From assembly GCF_003351225.1 (NCBI RefSeq), contig NZ_QQSY01000001.1:186001-250000 (forward strand): a DNA stretch of 64,000 nucleotides, written 5' to 3'. The first letter of the stretch is position 1. Each line of letters opens with the position of its first letter. Shown here piece after piece: positions 43,474-56,530 of this stretch. The translations under genes were made by a program, and so were the position numbers. The notes beneath the pieces were generated by a model. That model saw only the letters and a program-made list of their open reading frames with translations, had not been told where the DNA came from and did no database searches. This DNA comes from Dyella solisilvae. Its GTDB lineage: Bacteria; Pseudomonadota; Gammaproteobacteria; Xanthomonadales; Rhodanobacteraceae.

Positions 43474-44826
43474 TCACGAACGTTCAGCGGATGATTTTAC
43501 GACACCAGCAAGCTGTTCGGCCAACTGGCGCACTTCACCCTCGTCGGCCGCCTCGATGGTGACGCGCACCAGCGGCTCGGTGCCCGATGCGCGCAGCACG
43601 ACCCGGCCTCGCCCGGCCAGCACCTGCTCGGCGCGCGCCAAGGCCTCTCGCACGTCCTCATGCTGCAAGGCCTCGCGCGCACCCGGCGCGCGCACGTTGA
43701 TCATCACCTGCGGCATCTTGTGCAGGCCTGCGCGCGCCTGGGCCAGATCCTGGCCGGCGTGCACCAGCGACTCCAGCACCGCCAGCGCGGACACGATGCC
43801 GTCGCCGGTGGTGGCGCGGTCCAGGCACAGAATGTGGCCGGAGGTCTCGCCGCCGAGGTTGCCCTGGTGCTGCTTGAGCTGCTGAAGCACGTAGCGGTCG
43901 CCCACATTGGCGCGGATCAGCGACACGTCCAGCTTGCCCAGCGCCAGCTGCAGGCCGTAGTTGCTCATCAGCGTGCCGACCACCGGGCCATGCAGCAGCC
44001 CCTGCGCATGCCATGCATGGGCCAGCACGTAGAGGATGTCGTCACCATCGGCGAGCTTGCCGTGGCGATCCACCAGTTGCACGCGATCGCCGTCGCCATC
44101 GAAGGCGACGCCCAGGTCGGCGCCCTGCTCCACCACCGCGCGCTGCAGCGCCTCCGGATGGGTGGAGCCCACCTCGCGGTTGATGTTGAAACCATCGGGC
44201 TTGTCGCCGATGGTCGTGACCTGCGCGCCCAGCTCGGAGAACACCTTGGGCGCAACCTGGTAGGTCGCGCCGTTGGCGCAGTCCAGCACGACCTTCATGC
44301 CGCGCAGGCTGAAGTCCTCGGCGACGGTGGATTTGCAGAATTCGGCATAGCGCGTCACCGCGTCAGCAATGCGGATCGCCTTGCCCAGCTGCTCCGACGG
44401 CACGGTGGTGAATTCGAGGTCCAGTTCCTGCTCGATGGCCAGCTCGATCTCGTCGGACAGCTTCTCGCCGTTGGCGGAGAAAAACTTGATGCCGTTGTCG
44501 TGATGCGGGTTGTGCGAGGCGCTGATTACGATGCCCGCATCCGCACGCAGCGATCGCGTGAGGAAGGCCACGCCGGGCGTGGGCATCGGGCCGAGCAGCG
44601 CCACGTCGGCGCCGGCCGCAACCAGGCCAGCCTCCAACGCCGACTCGAACATATAGCCGGAAACGCGCGTGTCCTTGCCGATCAGCACCTTTGGACGAGG
44701 ATGGCCACGCTGCGCCAACACCACGCCCACGGCGCGGCCCAGGCGCAACATGAAGTCCGCGCTGATCGGCCACTGGCCGACCAGTCCGCGAATGCCATCG
44801 GTTCCAAAATACTTGCGTTGCGTCAT
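43474..44826 (-). CDS. glmM: Phosphoglucosamine mutase
   Basis: This 450-residue enzyme converts glucosamine 6-phosphate to glucosamine 1-phosphate for UDP-GlcNAc, and so for peptidoglycan and lipopolysaccharide. The phosphoserine loop ISASHNP has Ser104; the Mg2+ loop is DGDGDR near 243-248, the sugar loop GETSGH near 326-331, and [10 protein letters not shown] lies near the C-terminus. The start [14 protein letters not shown] is the family standard, with AGGAG upstream. It is downstream of folP by 58 bases, as in many proteobacteria (folP-glmM). Confidence 0.97.
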   Translation of the reverse strand: MTQRKYFGTDGIRGLVGQWPISADFMLRLGRAVGVVLAQRGHPRPKVLIGKDTRVSGYMFESALEAGLVAAGADVALLGPMPTPGVAFLTRSLRADAGIVISASHNPHHDNGIKFFSANGEKLSDEIELAIEQELDLEFTTVPSEQLGKAIRIADAVTRYAEFCKSTVAEDFSLRGMKVVLDCANGATYQVAPKVFSELGAQVTTIGDKPDGFNINREVGSTHPEALQRAVVEQGADLGVAFDGDGDRVQLVDRHGKLADGDDILYVLAHAWHAQGLLHGPVVGTLMSNYGLQLALGKLDVSLIRANVGDRYVLQQLKQHQGNLGGETSGHILCLDRATTGDGIVSALAVLESLVHAGQDLAQARAGLHKMPQVMINVRAPGAREALQHEDVREALARAEQVLAGRGRVVLRASGTEPLVRVTIEAADEGEVRQLAEQLAGVVKSSAERS

Positions 44827-44884
44827 TACCTGCTCCTGAAGGCGTCGGCCGTGCCGGCGTCTGATCGTGCTGTCCTGATTCGGT

Positions 44885-45793
44885 TCATTCGTCGTCGGGC
44901 CATCGCGGGGCCGGCGGCTTGCTGTCGCGGCGCACCGGCGTGTCGCCGGCCTGCACGGCGTGCCACACCGCCAACGCGTCGACCGTGGCCGCTACATCGT
45001 GCACGCGCACCATGCGGGCGCCACGCTGCACGGCAATCAGCGCCGCGGCGACCGAACCGGCCGCGCGTTCCGCCGGCTGCTGACGACCCGTCATGGCGCC
45101 GATCATCGATTTGCGTGACATCCCCACGTACACGCCGCTGCCGAGGTTGGCGAAACGATCCAGCGCGCGCAGCAGGGCCAGGTTGTGCTCCAGCGTCTTG
45201 CCGAAGCCGAAGCCAGGATCGACCATCACCTTGCGCCGATCGATGCCGGCCAGCTCGCAGGCGAACAGACGATCGGTGAGAAAACGGTGTACATCGCCGA
45301 CCACATCGTCGTAGTGCGGATCGTCCTGCATGCTGCGCGGCTCGCCCAGCATGTGCATCAGGCACACCGGCACGCCCAGCTCGGCGACGGCATCCAACGC
45401 GCCGTCGCGCCGCAAGGCGTACACGTCATTGATCATGCCGGCGCCGGCGGCCACGGCGGCGCGCATCACCTCCGGCTTGGATGTGTCCACCGCCAGCGGC
45501 ACGCTGGTGCGCGCGGCCAGTTGCTCGAGCACCGGCGCCACGCGACGCAGCTCTTCCTCCAGTGGCACCTCCGCGGCGCCAGGGCGCGTGGATTCGCCGC
45601 CGACGTCGATCATGTCCGCGCCCTCTTCCACCATGCGCAGGCCATGCGCCACGGCGTCCTCGAGGCTGGCGTAGCTGCCGCCATCGGAGAAGGAATCGGG
45701 GGTGACGTTGAGGATGCCCACCACGCGCGGTCGGTCCAGCCGCAAGGGGCGACCAGCGCAATCGAGCACGGGAGCGAACAGATCAAGGGACAT
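44885..45793 (-). CDS. folP: Dihydropteroate synthase
   Basis: This 302-residue TIM-barrel enzyme joins p-aminobenzoate to dihydropterin pyrophosphate in folate synthesis and is the target of sulphonamides. Motifs are [14 protein letters not shown] near 26-39, [11 protein letters not shown] near 63-73, and DPGFGFGKT in the C-terminal half. A GGGAG ribosome site precedes the ATG at 45793. It lies 24 bases after orn and 58 bases before glmM, so the three probably form one operon. Confidence 0.96.
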   Translation of the reverse strand: MSLDLFAPVLDCAGRPLRLDRPRVVGILNVTPDSFSDGGSYASLEDAVAHGLRMVEEGADMIDVGGESTRPGAAEVPLEEELRRVAPVLEQLAARTSVPLAVDTSKPEVMRAAVAAGAGMINDVYALRRDGALDAVAELGVPVCLMHMLGEPRSMQDDPHYDDVVGDVHRFLTDRLFACELAGIDRRKVMVDPGFGFGKTLEHNLALLRALDRFANLGSGVYVGMSRKSMIGAMTGRQQPAERAAGSVAAALIAVQRGARMVRVHDVAATVDALAVWHAVQAGDTPVRRDSKPPAPRWPDDE

Positions 45794-45817
45794 GGTGACT
45801 CCCGAGGGTCCGAAAGG

Positions 45818-46378
45818 TCAGGGCTCGCCGCCCAGCGGCCCCATGAACTGGCGGTAGTAGCGCAACTCGTCGATGGAGTCGCGGATGTCCGACAGCGCCG
45901 TGTGCGCGGACTCCTTCGCGAAGCCCTTGCCGATCGCCGGCGCCCAGCGTCGGGCCAGCTCCTTGAGGGTGGACACGTCAAGGTTGCGGTAATGGAAATA
46001 GCGCTCCAGCCGCGGCATCTGGCGATGCAGGAAGCGTCGGTCCTGGCAGATCGAGTTGCCGCACATCGGCGACTTGCCCATCGGCACCCAATGCTTGAGG
46101 AAATCGAGCGTGGCCTGCTCGGCCGCCTCATGGTCGTCGGCCGAGGCCACCACCTGGTCCCACAACCCGGAACGACGGTGCTGGTTGCGGTTCCAGGCAT
46201 CCATGCTCTCCAGCCGCTCCAGCGGGTGGCGGATCGCGAACACCGGTCCTTCGGCGAGGATGCGGAGATCCTTGTCGGTGACGATGGTGGCGATCTCGAG
46301 GATGGAGTCGGCATCCGTATCGAGCCCGGTCATTTCCAGATCGATCCAGATCAGATTGTCTTCGTTCGCTTGGCTCAT
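45818..46378 (-). CDS. orn: Oligoribonuclease
   Basis: This 186-residue DEDDh exonuclease degrades di- to penta-ribonucleotides, including pGpG from cyclic-di-GMP breakdown. It begins with DLEMTGLD (Asp13, Glu15). The third carboxylate and His lie in [11 protein letters not shown] near the C-terminus. The length is that of E. coli Orn (181). An AGGAGG ribosome site supports the start. It is divergent from the exonuclease I gene and probably the first gene of an orn-folP-glmM unit. Confidence 0.96.
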   Translation of the reverse strand: MSQANEDNLIWIDLEMTGLDTDADSILEIATIVTDKDLRILAEGPVFAIRHPLERLESMDAWNRNQHRRSGLWDQVVASADDHEAAEQATLDFLKHWVPMGKSPMCGNSICQDRRFLHRQMPRLERYFHYRNLDVSTLKELARRWAPAIGKGFAKESAHTALSDIRDSIDELRYYRQFMGPLGGEP

Positions 46379-46482
46379 GCGCCCTCCTGGACGCGAAGTC
46401 TAGCAGCAGCGTTCCGGACCCTAGCCGATTTTCCGGCGCGGCCCGGGTGAAGCGCACGCGAAGGGCATGCGATGATCCCCTC

Positions 46483-47931
46483 ATGCAGACCTTTTTCTGG
46501 CATGACTACGAGACCTTCGGCGCAGACCCTTGGCGGGACCGGCCCGTGCAGTTTGCCGGCATCCGCACCGACCTCGAGCTGGAGATCGTCGGCGAGCCGG
46601 TGATGTTCTTCGGCAAGCCGCCCCGCGAGATGCCGCCACACCCGGAAGCCTGCCTGATTACCGGGATCACCCCGCAGCAGGCCGAGAGCGAGGGGGTGAT
46701 CGAAGCCGACTTCGCCGCCCGCGTGCACGAGCAACTGGCCCAGCCGGGCACCTGCGGCGTGGGCTACAACTCGCTGCGCTTCGATGACGAGGTGACCCGC
46801 CAGTTGCTCTACCGCAACATGTTCGAGCCGTATGGGCGCGAGTGGGAAAACGGCAATTCACGCTGGGACCTGATTGATCTCGTGCGCATGTGCCAGGCGC
46901 TGCGACCTGAAGGCATCGCGTGGCCAACGCGCGAGGATGGCGCGCCCAGCTTCAAGCTCGAGCACCTGGCGGCAGCCAACCACCTCGAGCAGGAGCGAGC
47001 GCACGATGCGCTGTCGGACGTGCATGCCTTGATCGGCCTGGCGCGGTTGATCCGCGTGCGCCAGCCACGGCTGTGGGACTGGTACCTGGGGCTGCGCCGC
47101 AAGCAGCGCGTGTTCGAACTGCTGGACGTGGCTACGATGACGCCGCTGGTGCACGTGTCATCGCGCTATCCCTCCAGCCGCCACTGCCTGGCCGTGATCG
47201 CGCCGTTGGCGGCCCATCCCACGCGGCCGGCCGAAGTGATCGTCTACGACCTCTCCGTCGACCCGTCGAACCTGCTCGCGCTGGACGAGGAGGAGATCGC
47301 CGATCGCGTATTCACCGCGCGCGCCGACCTGCCCGAGGGCGTCGAACGCATTCCGCTGCGCACGGTGCGCGCCAATCGTGCGCCGGCTCTGGCGCCGCTG
47401 TCGGTTCTCAAAGGCGTGGACCTCGAGCGCCTGCAGATCGACCTGGACCGCGTGCAGGCGCATCGCGACCTGCTGGCATCGGCCGATGGCCTGGCCGGCA
47501 AGCTGCGTCGTGTCTTCCAGCGCGCGGCCGACCTGCCGCCGGCGGAGGACCCGGAGCTCGCGCTGTACGGCGGCTTCCTTCCCGACGCGGACAAGCGCCT
47601 GCTGGCCGAGGTGCGCGGCACGCCGCCCGGACAGCTCGGCAACAGGGATTTTCCCTTCCGCGACGCCCGCTACCCCGAGCTGCTGTTCCGCTACCGTGCG
47701 CGCAACTGGCCCGAATTGCTCAACGCCGAGGAACAGGCCCGCTGGGCCCGCTTTCGCCATGAACGCCTGCACAAGCATTCGCCCCTGACCGGCCTCACGC
47801 TCGACGAGTACTTCACCCGCATCGCCGAACTGCGCGCCGACCCGGCGCGGCAAGACAAGCTCGCCCTGCTCGACCAGTTGCAGCTATGGGGTGAACAGTT
47901 GGCCGCCGAGTCCACGCCACTTTCCGTCTGA
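46483..47931 (+). CDS. sbcB: Exodeoxyribonuclease I
   Basis: This 482-residue protein is a 3'-5' single-strand DNA exonuclease used in mismatch repair and recombination. The DEDDh catalytic domain starts HDYETFG (Asp8, Glu10), with NSLRFDDE near 105-112 and HDALSDV near 180. The SH3-like and C-terminal helical domains (for example GVDLERLQIDLDRVQAHRDLL) follow as in E. coli ExoI (475 residues). The ATG at 46483 gives the family start MQTFFWHDYETFG. It is followed after seven bases by a DUF2461 gene, probably cotranscribed. Confidence 0.93.
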   Translation: MQTFFWHDYETFGADPWRDRPVQFAGIRTDLELEIVGEPVMFFGKPPREMPPHPEACLITGITPQQAESEGVIEADFAARVHEQLAQPGTCGVGYNSLRFDDEVTRQLLYRNMFEPYGREWENGNSRWDLIDLVRMCQALRPEGIAWPTREDGAPSFKLEHLAAANHLEQERAHDALSDVHALIGLARLIRVRQPRLWDWYLGLRRKQRVFELLDVATMTPLVHVSSRYPSSRHCLAVIAPLAAHPTRPAEVIVYDLSVDPSNLLALDEEEIADRVFTARADLPEGVERIPLRTVRANRAPALAPLSVLKGVDLERLQIDLDRVQAHRDLLASADGLAGKLRRVFQRAADLPPAEDPELALYGGFLPDADKRLLAEVRGTPPGQLGNRDFPFRDARYPELLFRYRARNWPELLNAEEQARWARFRHERLHKHSPLTGLTLDEYFTRIAELRADPARQDKLALLDQLQLWGEQLAAESTPLSV

Positions 47932-47938
47932 GTCCGCC

Positions 47939-48625
47939 ATGCCAAACGCCTATTTCACGCCTGCCACCTTCCGCTTCCTGCGCGCCCTGGCCAAGAACAA
48001 CAACCGCGAATGGTTCCAGGCGCACAAGGTCGACTACGAGCGCGACGTGCGCGATCCCTTCCTCGCGCTGATCACCGATCTGCAGGCGCCGCTCGCCAAG
48101 ATCAGCCCGCACTACCGGGCCGATCCGCGCAAGAACGGCGGTTCGCTATTCCGCATCTATCGCGATACGCGCTACTCCAACGACAAGCAACCATACAAAC
48201 CCTGGCAGGGCGCACGCTTCTTCCACGAGCGGCGAAACGAGGTCCATGCGCCGTCGTTCTATGTGCACATCCAGCCGGGCGAGTGCTTCGCCGGCGGTGG
48301 CATGTGGCATCCGGAGTCCGACGCGCTCAAACGCATCCGCGCGTTCCTGGCGGACAATCCCGAGGCATGGAAGCGCGCGACGCGCAGCAAGACGTTCCGC
48401 GATCACTTCGAATTCTGGGGCGAATCGCTGGTGCGCCCGCCACGCGGCTTCGATCCGGACCACGAGCTGATCGATGACCTCAAGCGCAAGGACTTCGCCT
48501 GTGGTGAAAACTTCGACGAGAAACTGGCCTGTTCGGCCGAGTTGCTGCCCTGGCTGGTGGAAACCTACAAGCGCGTGGCGCCGATGATTGATTACCTGTG
48601 TGCTTCGCAGGAGTTGGATTTTTGA
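47939..48625 (+). CDS. DUF2461 (TIGR02453) family protein
   Basis: This 228-residue protein has the signature of the DUF2461 family: FLRALAKNNNREWFQAHKVDYE near the start, FRIYRDTRYSNDKQPYKPW in the middle and a GGGMWHP segment. The function is unknown. It lies seven bases after the exonuclease I gene, so the two are probably in one operon, and a DNA-related role is possible. The ATG at 47939 fits the family N-terminus. Confidence 0.88.
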   Translation: MPNAYFTPATFRFLRALAKNNNREWFQAHKVDYERDVRDPFLALITDLQAPLAKISPHYRADPRKNGGSLFRIYRDTRYSNDKQPYKPWQGARFFHERRNEVHAPSFYVHIQPGECFAGGGMWHPESDALKRIRAFLADNPEAWKRATRSKTFRDHFEFWGESLVRPPRGFDPDHELIDDLKRKDFACGENFDEKLACSAELLPWLVETYKRVAPMIDYLCASQELDF

Positions 48626-48843
48626 TCGTTGGAGTTACGCGAAGTTTGGACGTTTGCACAAGATTCGCACCCTCTCCCCAGCCCCTCTCCCGGAGGGCGA
48701 GGGGTTGAAGCCCGGGCCTTCAGGTGCAAACCCTTCTCCCTCCGGGAGAAGGTGGCGGCAGCCGGAAGAGGGTGCGTTCGGAGCGAGGCGCCGAACGTTG
48801 GGCTAGGTCCGCCCCCCCTCTCCCGAAGGGAGAGGGGCCAGAG
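48626..48843. repeat. Cluster of three CCCTCTCCC palindromes
   Basis: The 218-base gap between the convergent DUF2461 and lysR genes is almost filled by palindromes of one family. They are an imperfect stem at 48682-48704, a perfect 9-bp stem at 48732-48740/48744-48752 and a perfect 10-bp stem at 48815-48824/48828-48837. No gene fits here. The clustering suggests local duplication of a REP-like element; it may also end both converging transcripts. Confidence 0.75.
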
Positions 48844-49755
48844 CTAGGCGCCTTCATCAATCAACCGCAGCCCCGGCCGCTGCTTCGCCAACTTGCGCAG
48901 CAGCCCCGCGAAGTTCTGAACGTCCTCGTGCCACGGCGTGGCGTCGCGCCAGTACAGCGCAATCTCGCGTCCCAGTTCCTGACCCTTGAGCTTGGCCAGC
49001 ACGATGTTAGGCATCGAGGCGAGGCGGTCATGCGCGAGCGCCGGCACCAGCGCATAGCCACCTCGCAATTCGACCAATGCAGCCAGGCTTTCGAGGCTCA
49101 CATCCTGCACATGGCCGCCGCCCAACACGTCCTCGCAATGGCTCTCGGTCATCAGGGTCGCGTCGCTCGCCTCCAGTTGCTCGAGATCCACGCTGCGCTT
49201 GCTGGCTAACGCGTGGTCCGCGCGGAACATGACTTCCCATGGCTCGAAGAACAGCGGGCGCATGGCGATGCCGCTGACAGGAGTCACGCGCGGGGCGAGC
49301 ACGGCGTCCAGCTCGCCTTCGTTGAGCCGGCGCAGCAGGCCGCGCGGCTTGCCCTCCGACAGGCTCAGGCGCGTGCCGGGAAAGTGCTGAGGGAACGGCG
49401 TGATCAGATGGGGCAACAGGTAGGGGCCGAGCGAAGCCGGCACGCCCAAGCGCAATTCGCCGCCAAAGGGAACCTCCCCGGCGCGCGCCACCTGCTGCAG
49501 ATGTTCGGCGGCGGCCAGCACGGCGTCGATCTGCTCCAGCAGCCGCTGCCCACCCGCCGTCGGCACGACCCGTCGGCCTCCCCGCTCGAACAAGGGCGCG
49601 CCCAGCGCCTGCTCGACCTTCTGCACCTGGTGCGACAGGCCCGAAGGGCTGATGTGCATCGCCCGCGCGGCGCTGTTGAAGCTGCCATGGCGATGGACCG
49701 CCTGCACCAGCATCAGGTCACGCAACGAGACTACCGAGAGATGGCTGGAGATCAT
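48844..49755 (-). CDS. LysR-family regulator, OxyR-like with one redox cysteine
   Basis: This 303-residue protein has an N-terminal winged helix (SLRDLMLVQAVHRHGSFNSAA..., 10-65) and an OxyR-type effector domain. ESHCEDV carries Cys207, which aligns with the peroxide-sensing Cys199 of E. coli OxyR (DGHC), and SLESLAALVELRGGYALVPALA matches the segment after the redox loop. The resolving Cys208 of OxyR is His here, and Cys207 is the only cysteine in the protein. It may sense peroxide by a one-cysteine mechanism or be an OxyR relative with another input. It lies downstream of acnB, whose product is peroxide-sensitive. Confidence 0.85.
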   Translation of the reverse strand: MISSHLSVVSLRDLMLVQAVHRHGSFNSAARAMHISPSGLSHQVQKVEQALGAPLFERGGRRVVPTAGGQRLLEQIDAVLAAAEHLQQVARAGEVPFGGELRLGVPASLGPYLLPHLITPFPQHFPGTRLSLSEGKPRGLLRRLNEGELDAVLAPRVTPVSGIAMRPLFFEPWEVMFRADHALASKRSVDLEQLEASDATLMTESHCEDVLGGGHVQDVSLESLAALVELRGGYALVPALAHDRLASMPNIVLAKLKGQELGREIALYWRDATPWHEDVQNFAGLLRKLAKQRPGLRLIDEGA

Positions 49756-49802
49756 GCGCTGGCGAGGGGCCCTGGCTGGTTACGGGGCGAAAGCATAAAC
49801 GA

Positions 49803-49976
49803 GCAGGAGTGAGTTTAGAGAAGTGAGTAGTGAGAGAAGAGCCGGCCAGAACTGGTGCACAGTCGGATCGGGACCGTAGAAACGGAAAAGCCCGGCGCAA
49901 GGCCGGGCTTTTCCTGAGGTTCAAAGCGAGAGAGTGCCCCTCTCACTTCTCACTCCTCTCAACTCACTTCCCGCCC
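49803..49976. repeat. Terminator-bearing inverted-repeat element, copy 1
   Basis: Two arms of about 30 bases, one starting GAGTGAGTTTAGAGAAGTGA near 49808 and the other ending near 49968 with CTCCTCTCAACTCACTTC, are complementary with few mismatches. They flank a perfect 13-bp hairpin (49884-49896/49902-49914). The same arrangement recurs at 58216-58380. The element lies between acnB (ending 49977) and the lysR start. Confidence 0.75.
49884..49914 (-). terminator. Intrinsic terminator of acnB
   Basis: The 13-bp stem GGAAAAGCCCGGC/GCCGGGCTTTTCC with loop GCAAG lies 63 bases after the acnB stop on the minus strand. The T-rich 3' arm is followed by GTTTCTACG. It should end the acnB transcript before the lysR gene. 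Confidence 0.75.
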
Positions 49977-52568
49977 TCAGGCAGTGACCGTGTTGGCCAC
50001 GTCCTGGTAGTCGGCGATCTGGTCGAAGTTCATGTACTTGTAGATCTTCTCGCCATTGGCGTTGATCACGCCGATGTCGGTCATGTACTCCGCCTTGGTC
50101 GGGATCTTGCCCAGACGCGAGCAGATCGCGGCCAGCTCGGCCGAACCCAGGTACACGTTGGAGTTCTTGCCCAGTCGGTTGGGGAAGTTGCGGGTGGAGG
50201 TCGAGAACACCGTGGCGCCCTCGCGCACCTGCGCCTGGTTGCCCATGCACAGCGAGCAACCCGGCATTTCCATGCGGGCGCCGGCGGTGCCGAGCACGCC
50301 GTAGTGGCCTTCCTCGGTCAGCTGCTGCTGGTCCATCTTGGTCGGCGGAGCTACCCACAGCTTGGTCGGGATGTCGCGCTTGCCTTCCAGCAGCTTCGAA
50401 GCGGCGCGGAAGTGACCAATATTCGTCATGCACGAACCGATGAACACCTCATCGATGGTGGCGCCGGCCACGTCGCTGAGCGTCTTCACGTCGTCCGGAT
50501 CGTTCGGGCAGGCCACGATCGGCTCATGCACGTCGGCCAGGTCGATCTCGATGACGGCGGCGTATTCGGCGTCGGCATCGCGCTCCAGCAGCTGCGGGTT
50601 GGCGAGCCAGGCTTCCATGGCCTTGATGCGGCGCTGCAGGCTGCGCGGATCCTTGTAGCCCTGCGCGATCATGTACTTCAGCAGCGTGATGTTGCTGTTG
50701 ATGTATTCGATGATCGGCGCCTTGTCGAGGTGCACCGTGCAACCGGCGGCCGAACGCTCGGCCGAGGCGTCGGACAGCTCGAACGCCTGCTCCACCTTCA
50801 GGTTGGGCAGACCTTCGATTTCGAGGATGCGGCCCGAGAAGATGTTCTTCTTGCCCTGCTTGGCGACCGTGAGCAGGCCGCTCTTGATCGCGTACAGCGG
50901 GATCGCGTTGACCAGGTCACGCAGGGTGACGCCCGGCTGCAGCTCGCCCTTGAAGCGCACCAGCACGGATTCCGGCATGTCCAGCGGCATGACGCCGGTG
51001 GCGGCCGCGAAGGCCACCAGGCCGGAACCGGCCGGGAACGAAATGCCGATCGGGAAGCGGGTGTGGCTGTCGCCGCCGGTGCCGACAGTGTCGGGCAGCA
51101 GCATGCGGTTGAGCCAGCTGTGGATCACGCCATCGCCCGGACGCAGCGAGATGCCGCCACGCGTGCTGATGAATTCCGGCAGCGTGTGGTGGGTCTTCAC
51201 GTCGACCGGCTTCGGGTACGCGGCGGTGTGGCAGAACGACTGCATGACAAGGTCAGCCGAGAAGCCCAGGCAGGCCAGGTCCTTCAGCTCGTCGCGGGTC
51301 ATCGGACCGGTGGTGTCCTGCGAACCCACCGAGGTCATCTTCGGCTCGCAGTAGGTGCCCGGGCGCACGCCCTGGCCTTCCGGCAGGCCGACAGCGCGAC
51401 CGACCATCTTCTGCGCCAGCGTGTAGCCCTTGCCGGTATCGGCCGGCTGCTGCGGCAGGCGGAACAGGGTGGAGACCGGCAGGCCCAGCGCTTCGCGCGC
51501 CTTGGCGGTGAGGCCACGGCCGATGATCAGCGGAATGCGGCCACCGGCGCGCACTTCGTCGAACAGCACCTCGGACTTCACCTGGAACTCGGCGATCACT
51601 TCGCCATTCTTCAGCGCCTTGCCGTCATACGGACGCAGTTCGACCACGTCGCCCATTTCCATCTGCGAGACGTCGAGTTCGATCGGCAGCGCGCCGGCGT
51701 CTTCCATCGTGTTGTAGAAGATCGGGGCGATCTTGCTGCCCAGGCACACGCCGCCGAAGCGCTTGTTCGGGATGAACGGGATGTCTTCGCCGGTGAACCA
51801 CAGCACCGAGTTGGTGGCGGACTTGCGGCTGGAGCCGGTGCCGACCACGTCGCCCACGTAGGCAACCAGATGGCCCTGCTTGGTGAGATCCTGGATCAGC
51901 TGGATCGGGCCGCGCTTGCCGTCTTCTTCCGGCAGGAACGGGGCGCCGTCGCGCTTGTTCTTCAACATCGCCAGCGCGTGCAGCGGGATGTCCGGGCGCG
52001 TGGTGGCGTCGGGCGCCGGCGAAAGGTCATCGGTGTTGGTCTCGCCCGGCACCTTGAACACGGTGATGGTCAGGCTCTCCGGCACTTCCGGCTTGCTGGT
52101 GAACCACTCGGCATCGGCCCAGCTCTGCAGCACGGCCTTGGCGTTGGCGTTGCCCTTGTCCGCCTTCTCCTTCACGTCATGGAAGGAGTCGAACATCAGC
52201 AGGGTGTGCTTGAGCGCATTGGCGGCCACGACGCCGATCTGCGCGTCGTCGAGCAGCTCGATCAGCGGATGGATGTTGTAGCCGCCCAGCATGGTGCCCA
52301 GCAGTTCGGTGGCCTTCTCGCGCGAGATCAGCGCGCTCTTCTCCGTGCCGAACGCCACGGCCGCCAGGTACGAGGCCTTGACCTTGGCTGCATCGTCCAC
52401 ACCGGCCGGCACGCGGTTGGTGATGAGATCGACCAGGAAGGCTTCCTCGCCGGCAGGCGGGTTCTTCAGCAGTTCGATCAGGTCGGCGGTCTGCTGGGCC
52501 GACAGCGGCAGCGGCGGGATACCCAGCGCGGCGCGCTCGGCAACGTGTTGGCGGTAGGCGTTAAGCAT
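49977..52568 (-). CDS. acnB: Aconitate hydratase B
   Basis: This 863-residue aconitase interconverts citrate and isocitrate in the TCA cycle. It has the AcnB layout: an N-terminal HEAT-like domain ([25 protein letters not shown]...), then the swivel domain, with the [4Fe-4S] cysteines in GSCMTNIG and the pair in GCSLCMGN near the C-terminus. The length matches E. coli AcnB (865). AcnB is the main growth-phase enzyme and can bind mRNA when its cluster is lost. It is divergent from acnA, and a terminator follows. Confidence 0.96.
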   Translation of the reverse strand: MLNAYRQHVAERAALGIPPLPLSAQQTADLIELLKNPPAGEEAFLVDLITNRVPAGVDDAAKVKASYLAAVAFGTEKSALISREKATELLGTMLGGYNIHPLIELLDDAQIGVVAANALKHTLLMFDSFHDVKEKADKGNANAKAVLQSWADAEWFTSKPEVPESLTITVFKVPGETNTDDLSPAPDATTRPDIPLHALAMLKNKRDGAPFLPEEDGKRGPIQLIQDLTKQGHLVAYVGDVVGTGSSRKSATNSVLWFTGEDIPFIPNKRFGGVCLGSKIAPIFYNTMEDAGALPIELDVSQMEMGDVVELRPYDGKALKNGEVIAEFQVKSEVLFDEVRAGGRIPLIIGRGLTAKAREALGLPVSTLFRLPQQPADTGKGYTLAQKMVGRAVGLPEGQGVRPGTYCEPKMTSVGSQDTTGPMTRDELKDLACLGFSADLVMQSFCHTAAYPKPVDVKTHHTLPEFISTRGGISLRPGDGVIHSWLNRMLLPDTVGTGGDSHTRFPIGISFPAGSGLVAFAAATGVMPLDMPESVLVRFKGELQPGVTLRDLVNAIPLYAIKSGLLTVAKQGKKNIFSGRILEIEGLPNLKVEQAFELSDASAERSAAGCTVHLDKAPIIEYINSNITLLKYMIAQGYKDPRSLQRRIKAMEAWLANPQLLERDADAEYAAVIEIDLADVHEPIVACPNDPDDVKTLSDVAGATIDEVFIGSCMTNIGHFRAASKLLEGKRDIPTKLWVAPPTKMDQQQLTEEGHYGVLGTAGARMEMPGCSLCMGNQAQVREGATVFSTSTRNFPNRLGKNSNVYLGSAELAAICSRLGKIPTKAEYMTDIGVINANGEKIYKYMNFDQIADYQDVANTVTA

Positions 52569-53022
52569 GAGATCTCGTCCGGTGAACAACATAAGGGGCA
52601 GCGAGCGGTGGTTTGCACCACCGCGGCGGAGGTCGCCCGAGGGAGGTTCCGCGTGGCCGCTACCGGCGCTCGACAAGGCGTGAAACCTTGTCGCCAGGCC
52701 GCCTGGAGGCGGCATGACACCCACTTATTTTGCCAGTCGCATACTGAATGCCGCAACGCAAGACAACGCTTCCGGCAGCGTTCGAAATCTTGCAATGAGC
52801 TTGTGGCGCAATCCCCAAACGGGTCTCTTGCACCGCCCGGCAGTTGTCCCAAACTGGAGTGCAGACCCCACCCCATCGGGAGGCCGGAAGACCCGCAAGG
52901 CCCGAGCCGTTCGGCCCGGCGAAGCCCGCCAGGCCTTTGCAATTCCCCTCACGTCCCGTGCCTTAGGATCCCGAAGTTGCGCCCCCGCGCATTGCCAGAC
53001 TCAAGCGACAGGAGTTAGCCCC
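52569..53022. other. Divergent control region between acnB and acnA
   Basis: This 454-base gap carries no credible gene. It must hold the promoters of both aconitase genes. The part near 52720-52800 is more A+T rich. An AGGAG ribosome site for acnA lies just before 53023. I cannot pick out convincing -35/-10 pairs or an operator. Confidence 0.5.
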
Positions 53023-55773
<2,751 letters not shown>

Positions 55774-55792
55774 GTCGAAGTTGTGCTGTTGA

Positions 55793-55820
55793 GAAGACGC
55801 CGCCATCCGGCGGCGTTTTC
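55793..55820 (+). terminator. Intrinsic terminator of acnA
   Basis: The stem ACGCCGCC/GGCGGCGT (55797-55804 with 55809-55816), extended by A-T and G-T pairs, has a 4-base loop and is followed by TTTTCTTTTG. It lies 20 bases after the acnA stop. Confidence 0.85.
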
Positions 55821-55954
55821 TTTTGCAGGCGCAGCTCCCCCAGCAGGAGCACACGCTGTGCGCGACAGGACGCATTGGCACCACCGCTTCCACGGTGGAT
55901 CTCGCATTGGGCGCCCTCCTGCAACAGGCGGTCAGCACCACCAGCCGGGGGAAC

Positions 55955-56395
55955 TCAACCTGCCGACGTCCACGTCGCTGAATAACATCGCCACGCGCGC
56001 CCCTCCTTCCGCCACGCCGTTTCGACCCGGTACACACCCATCTGCTCCGGCAGCAGCTTGCCGCCGCTGGTCAACGTCACCGTGAAGCGCGCCACATAAC
56101 GATCTCCGCGCTGTTCGACTTCCAGCGGCCCCGTCAGCGCGTGGATGGCGTCGCCACGAAATGCCGCGGCTCGCAGCAGACCCAGCAACTGTCGCCGGTC
56201 GGCGCCGCCATCGTTGCCGTCGAAATCCTCGCTGATCACCTCGCCCAGCGACGACGCATCGGCGTGTTCGGCGGCCCGCTCGGCCACCGCGATGCCTTGC
56301 CTCACCAGACTTTCGTCGGGCGGCCGGTGGCACCCCGCCAGGCCCGCCATCATCAGCATTCCAAGCAGCGGAAACAGCACTCGTTTTTGATTCAT
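55955..56395 (-). CDS. Small lipoprotein, unknown function
   Basis: From the ATG at 56395 this is 146 residues, with a lipoprotein signal ending MMAGLAGC (lipobox LAGC). The mature part is about 120 residues. It starts [24 protein letters not shown], contains a mixed alpha/beta segment with alternating strands ([17 protein letters not shown]) and ends [13 protein letters not shown]. The pattern of a helix pair followed by curved strands suggests an NTF2/SnoaL-like fold, but this is a guess. It is convergent with acnA and divergent from fadD. Confidence 0.6.
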   Translation of the reverse strand: MNQKRVLFPLLGMLMMAGLAGCHRPPDESLVRQGIAVAERAAEHADASSLGEVISEDFDGNDGGADRRQLLGLLRAAAFRGDAIHALTGPLEVEQRGDRYVARFTVTLTSGGKLLPEQMGVYRVETAWRKEGRAWRCYSATWTSAG

Positions 56396-56530
56396 CGGCG
56401 TCCCGGAAATTCGTTGCGGCGCGGCTTGCCGCAATACGCAGGCGTATGCTCCAATGCCGCGTCGTCATTTTGCCGCACCCGTGCCATGCTTGGACTACGG
56501 GCCGTCACACAGAGGAGCGTTGGATCCAAC

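Noticed and set aside
49830-53018. Plus-strand open frame of over 1000 codons opposite acnB
   Set aside because: Shadow of acnB extended through the control region; no recognisable domain.
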